In this document: piece by piece, positions 18,899 to 20,576 of the stretch
Position numbering within the stretch: position 1 is the stretch's first letter
How the letters are laid out: each line of letters starts with the position of its first letter
Program-made: the position numbers and the translations under genes
IMG/VR virus record: IMGVR_UViG_3300035703_000462
Location: 1-20,576 of that record
DNA from: a virus
DNA: 20,576 bases
Strand: one strand, 5' to 3'
The notes under the pieces: model-generated
Told to the model about the DNA's origin: nothing
The model's input: the letters and a program-made list of their open reading frames with translations, nothing else
Databases searched by the model: none

Positions 18899-20002
18899 CG
18901 ACCGCCTTCTTCGCCACGTGAGCCAATCGGCTGCCGCTTCGATGTCATGTTCGACGCGGACTAGACCAAGCTCACAAGCGAGGGGGTCAATGATGACGGT
19001 TGCGGACGGCGATATCAACCGGGACGGAAGTCCGAGCGCATCAGCGTAGCTATCCCATATCTTGTATGAGCCCAGCTGTAAACAGTGGGTCAACAGACCT
19101 GTTGCGGGTACACGAAGCATCTGGTAACCGCCCGTGTGCTTGTGCCCCGAAACCAACACGTGATCGTGGTGGGTTAGATGGGCGGCGCGAAGCTGTCCGT
19201 GGCTGGGGTTCCACATACTGTTACCCGGGAAGTCGTGTCGGGCGACGATGCGAACCTCTTGCTGGTTGGGAAATCTTAGGGCGAGCCGAACGGTGTGATC
19301 ACCGGTCAGGCTGACCTTGGATTGACGCTGTATCCAGCGCAGAGGATCGCCCGTGCCAGCCCAGTGGTCATGGTTTCCCTGAACCATGAAGAGCCACTTA
19401 CCGGTCAGATCCTGAACGAACCACTCGACCAGCTGCCATGACTGGCTTGCCGTGGTCTCCTGCTCACCCCACAGTCTCGCCAGACGCCCGATCCAGTTGT
19501 TCTGCACGTCACCGATACAGCCGGCGTACATACCATCTGTGGCTTTGATGACCTCCATGTCGCGCTGCAATGCGCCAAGGTCAGTACCAGAATCGTCGAC
19601 GTGCGGGTCACCGAACAGGCACACGGCGATCGGCTGGTTCGACTTCACCTTCACCGGGATCAGCTTGCGCGCCTGCTGGGCGTCGTCCTTGCGCTTGAAC
19701 TCCGCCTTGCGGCGTTCGATCAATTCCTTCACATCCAGCTTGCCGTCCGGCAGCTTAGGGAAGTCCAGCTCAGGCTCACTCGGAGGCGGTCGAGGGAAGT
19801 GCTCCCCCTTCTCTTCGCGAGCTGTGCGCGCAGGGTCGTAACCCGACTTGGGCACCGGGATACCGGCAGACCGCAGGCGACTAATCCGCGCATGCAAAGA
19901 CTGGGTGGACAAGCCGAGCTTCCGAGCTGCCTCGGCGCGAACGCCGTTGGTAGCCTTCAGTGCGGCAACTACTTCCTGATCACTTACTTTTAGTTCTGGC
20001 AT
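18896..20002 (-). CDS. HTH-metallophosphoesterase fusion
   Basis: This 368-residue protein starts with a helix-turn-helix (VSDQEVVAALKATNGVRAEA then ARKLGLSTQSLHARISRL; 6-44), like Fis-type or small-terminase HTHs. A linker rich in Pro, Lys and Glu (45-123) leads to a calcineurin-like phosphoesterase. All ligands are present: GDPH (131-134), IGDVQNN (163-169), QGNHDHW (208-214), ARHDF with H256, and SGHKHT (285-290). It probably cuts DNA or a phosphodiester in a sequence-guided way, or acts as a nuclease for packaging or repair. ATG at 20002 overlaps the previous gene by 23 nt. It ends at the attP inverted repeat, so it looks like the final gene of the leftward late unit. Confidence 0.85.
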   Translation of the reverse strand: MPELKVSDQEVVAALKATNGVRAEAARKLGLSTQSLHARISRLRSAGIPVPKSGYDPARTAREEKGEHFPRPPPSEPELDFPKLPDGKLDVKELIERRKAEFKRKDDAQQARKLIPVKVKSNQPIAVCLFGDPHVDDSGTDLGALQRDMEVIKATDGMYAGCIGDVQNNWIGRLARLWGEQETTASQSWQLVEWFVQDLTGKWLFMVQGNHDHWAGTGDPLRWIQRQSKVSLTGDHTVRLALRFPNQQEVRIVARHDFPGNSMWNPSHGQLRAAHLTHHDHVLVSGHKHTGGYQMLRVPATGLLTHCLQLGSYKIWDSYADALGLPSRLISPSATVIIDPLACELGLVRVEHDIEAAADWLTWRRRRS

Positions 20003-20300
20003 CGTTAAACTCGAATGTGGTTAAAGCCTGCTGTAAAAGCGCTCCGAGCTGGTCAACAAATTTTTCGTCACGCGATAGTTCGTGACTAATCATGTCGAGC
20101 ATTGCGTGTGTGAGCTCATGGCAGAACGTGTGCTGCACGACTGTCTGCTCACCATCATCCAGCAGCTCTATCCTGAGCTTGTCTGGCATCCAGATACCGA
20201 CGCAGGATTTCCTTTTCCAGCGTGACTTCGGTATCACCTTCACCGTTATCGTGTGTCCCATCAGCTGCAGCCGATGAGGTATGCCTGACGTGCTCGGCAC
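19980..20300 (-). CDS. HExxH metalloprotein, SprT/peptidase-like (106 aa)
   Basis: The start is GTG at 20300, with AGGAGG five bases upstream (an earlier GTG at 20306 overlaps that site). The product contains GHTITVKVIPKSRWKRKSCV, then EQTVVQHTFCHELTHAMLDM, with HELTH at 61-65 as the zinc-binding motif. The short length and single HExxH resemble small phage SprT-like or ImmA-like metallopeptidases; the third ligand is not obvious. It may process proteins during assembly. It sits between an unidentified gene and the metallophosphoesterase in the late series. Confidence 0.72.
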   Translation of the reverse strand: MPSTSGIPHRLQLMGHTITVKVIPKSRWKRKSCVGIWMPDKLRIELLDDGEQTVVQHTFCHELTHAMLDMISHELSRDEKFVDQLGALLQQALTTFEFNDARTKSK

Positions 20301-20312
20301 AATCACCTCCTG

Positions 20313-20576
20313 TTACTCCGGTGTATCTGGGTTTGCTCTGTAGAACTTCCTGTTGAATTCAACGTAGAGCCTGTTTTTCTTCTCAGCGATTTGAGCGAGG
20401 CGCTCTTCCGCTTCCGCAGCGCTGTAAGCACCAGCGGTACGTCGGTCGATAACCTTCACTTCGTCTGCTCGCAAAGCTGAAAGCTCGTTTCGATACCCGC
20501 GAACAGCGCTACCCATGGATGCGAGTGTGCGTCGCTCTGCGAACCGATCGCGCACGTCGTCGCGCTGCATGTACTC
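20313..20576 (-). CDS. C-terminus of a helical phage protein, probably truncated by window edge
   Basis: The frame is open to the right edge. An ATG at 20570 is available, but only six upstream bases are visible, so it may be an internal methionine. The 85 visible residues are charged and helical: FAERRTLASMGSAVRGYRNE, then AEAEERLAQIAEKKNRLYVE, ending FYRANPDTPE. This recalls the helical ends of very large virion or polyvalent proteins, but the identification is weak. It is upstream of the HELTH protein in the leftward series. Confidence 0.6.
   Translation of the reverse strand, partial: EYMQRDDVRDRFAERRTLASMGSAVRGYRNELSALRADEVKVIDRRTAGAYSAAEAEERLAQIAEKKNRLYVEFNRKFYRANPDTPE

Noticed and set aside
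1-20576. CRISPR array, insertion sequence or transposase
   Set aside because: I saw no regularly spaced repeats, no terminal inverted repeats and no transposase motif in either strand.

Overview
The window reads as about 20.6 kb of a temperate tailed-phage genome from a GC-rich proteobacterial host. I cannot fix the genus from sequence alone; Pseudomonas-, Burkholderia- or Xanthomonas-type hosts all fit. Almost every gene has a strong Shine-Dalgarno sequence, and most neighbours overlap by 1-17 nt (ATGA, TAATG or GTGA junctions). Phage genes lie on both sides of the tRNA-Arg fragment beside the integrase, so that site looks like attP in a circular or permuted phage genome rather than one end of an integrated prophage.

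Layout. (1) 1-915, leftward: the start of the late operon. It holds two small Cys-rich or basic proteins, a small one-helix membrane protein and the terminase small subunit, which runs off the left edge. (2) 1059-7083, rightward: a promoter with a repressor operator between its -35 and -10, then a roughly 250-nt region predicted to fold into a closed multi-hairpin RNA, then about 13 genes. These include a series of tiny membrane proteins, a MoxR/CobS-like AAA+ ATPase with a metallopeptidase-VWA (CobT-like) partner, and a Mesh1-like HD alarmone hydrolase. A strong terminator at 7039-7083 ends the unit. (3) 12521 down to 7088, leftward: the replication operon. In transcription order it holds a Cro-like protein, a structured G-rich untranslated region, a small protein, an O/DnaT-like helicase loader, a DnaB/Twinkle-like helicase, several unknown proteins, a DUF1364-type HNH protein, a PD-(D/E)XK nuclease and a four-cysteine zinc protein placed where a late antiterminator Q would be. 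(4) 12656-13360, rightward: a CI/LexA-like repressor and its terminator. (5) 13386-17628, rightward: an early recombination operon with an SSB-like protein ending in DDIPF, a winged-helix protein, two PD-(D/E)XK nucleases, a zinc-ribbon protein, a DUF3310 protein and small proteins. (6) 17643-18898: tyrosine integrase with its own promoter, then attP. (7) 18896-20576, leftward: metallophosphoesterase, an HELTH-motif metalloprotein and the C-terminus of an unidentified protein. I infer these are the end of the same late operon that starts near position 915 and runs round the circular map.

Regulation ties the window together. A palindrome AATACC-N4-GGTATT lies at the promoters of the right operon (1071), the left replication operon (11603 and 12470), the recombination operon (13372) and, with one mismatch, int (17656). 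This is the pattern expected if the CI-like protein at 12656-13312 shuts down every lytic and integrative unit. The repressor's peptidase domain keeps an Ala-Gly cleavage site, but the usual Ser and Lys catalytic positions read Cys and Arg.

The least explained items are the structured leader RNA at 1098-1346, the over-representation of the 8-bp palindrome ACAGCTGT (16 copies by eye), the G-rich structured leader at 11874-12159, and the ATPase/metallopeptidase-VWA plus alarmone-hydrolase cassette under direct repressor control.
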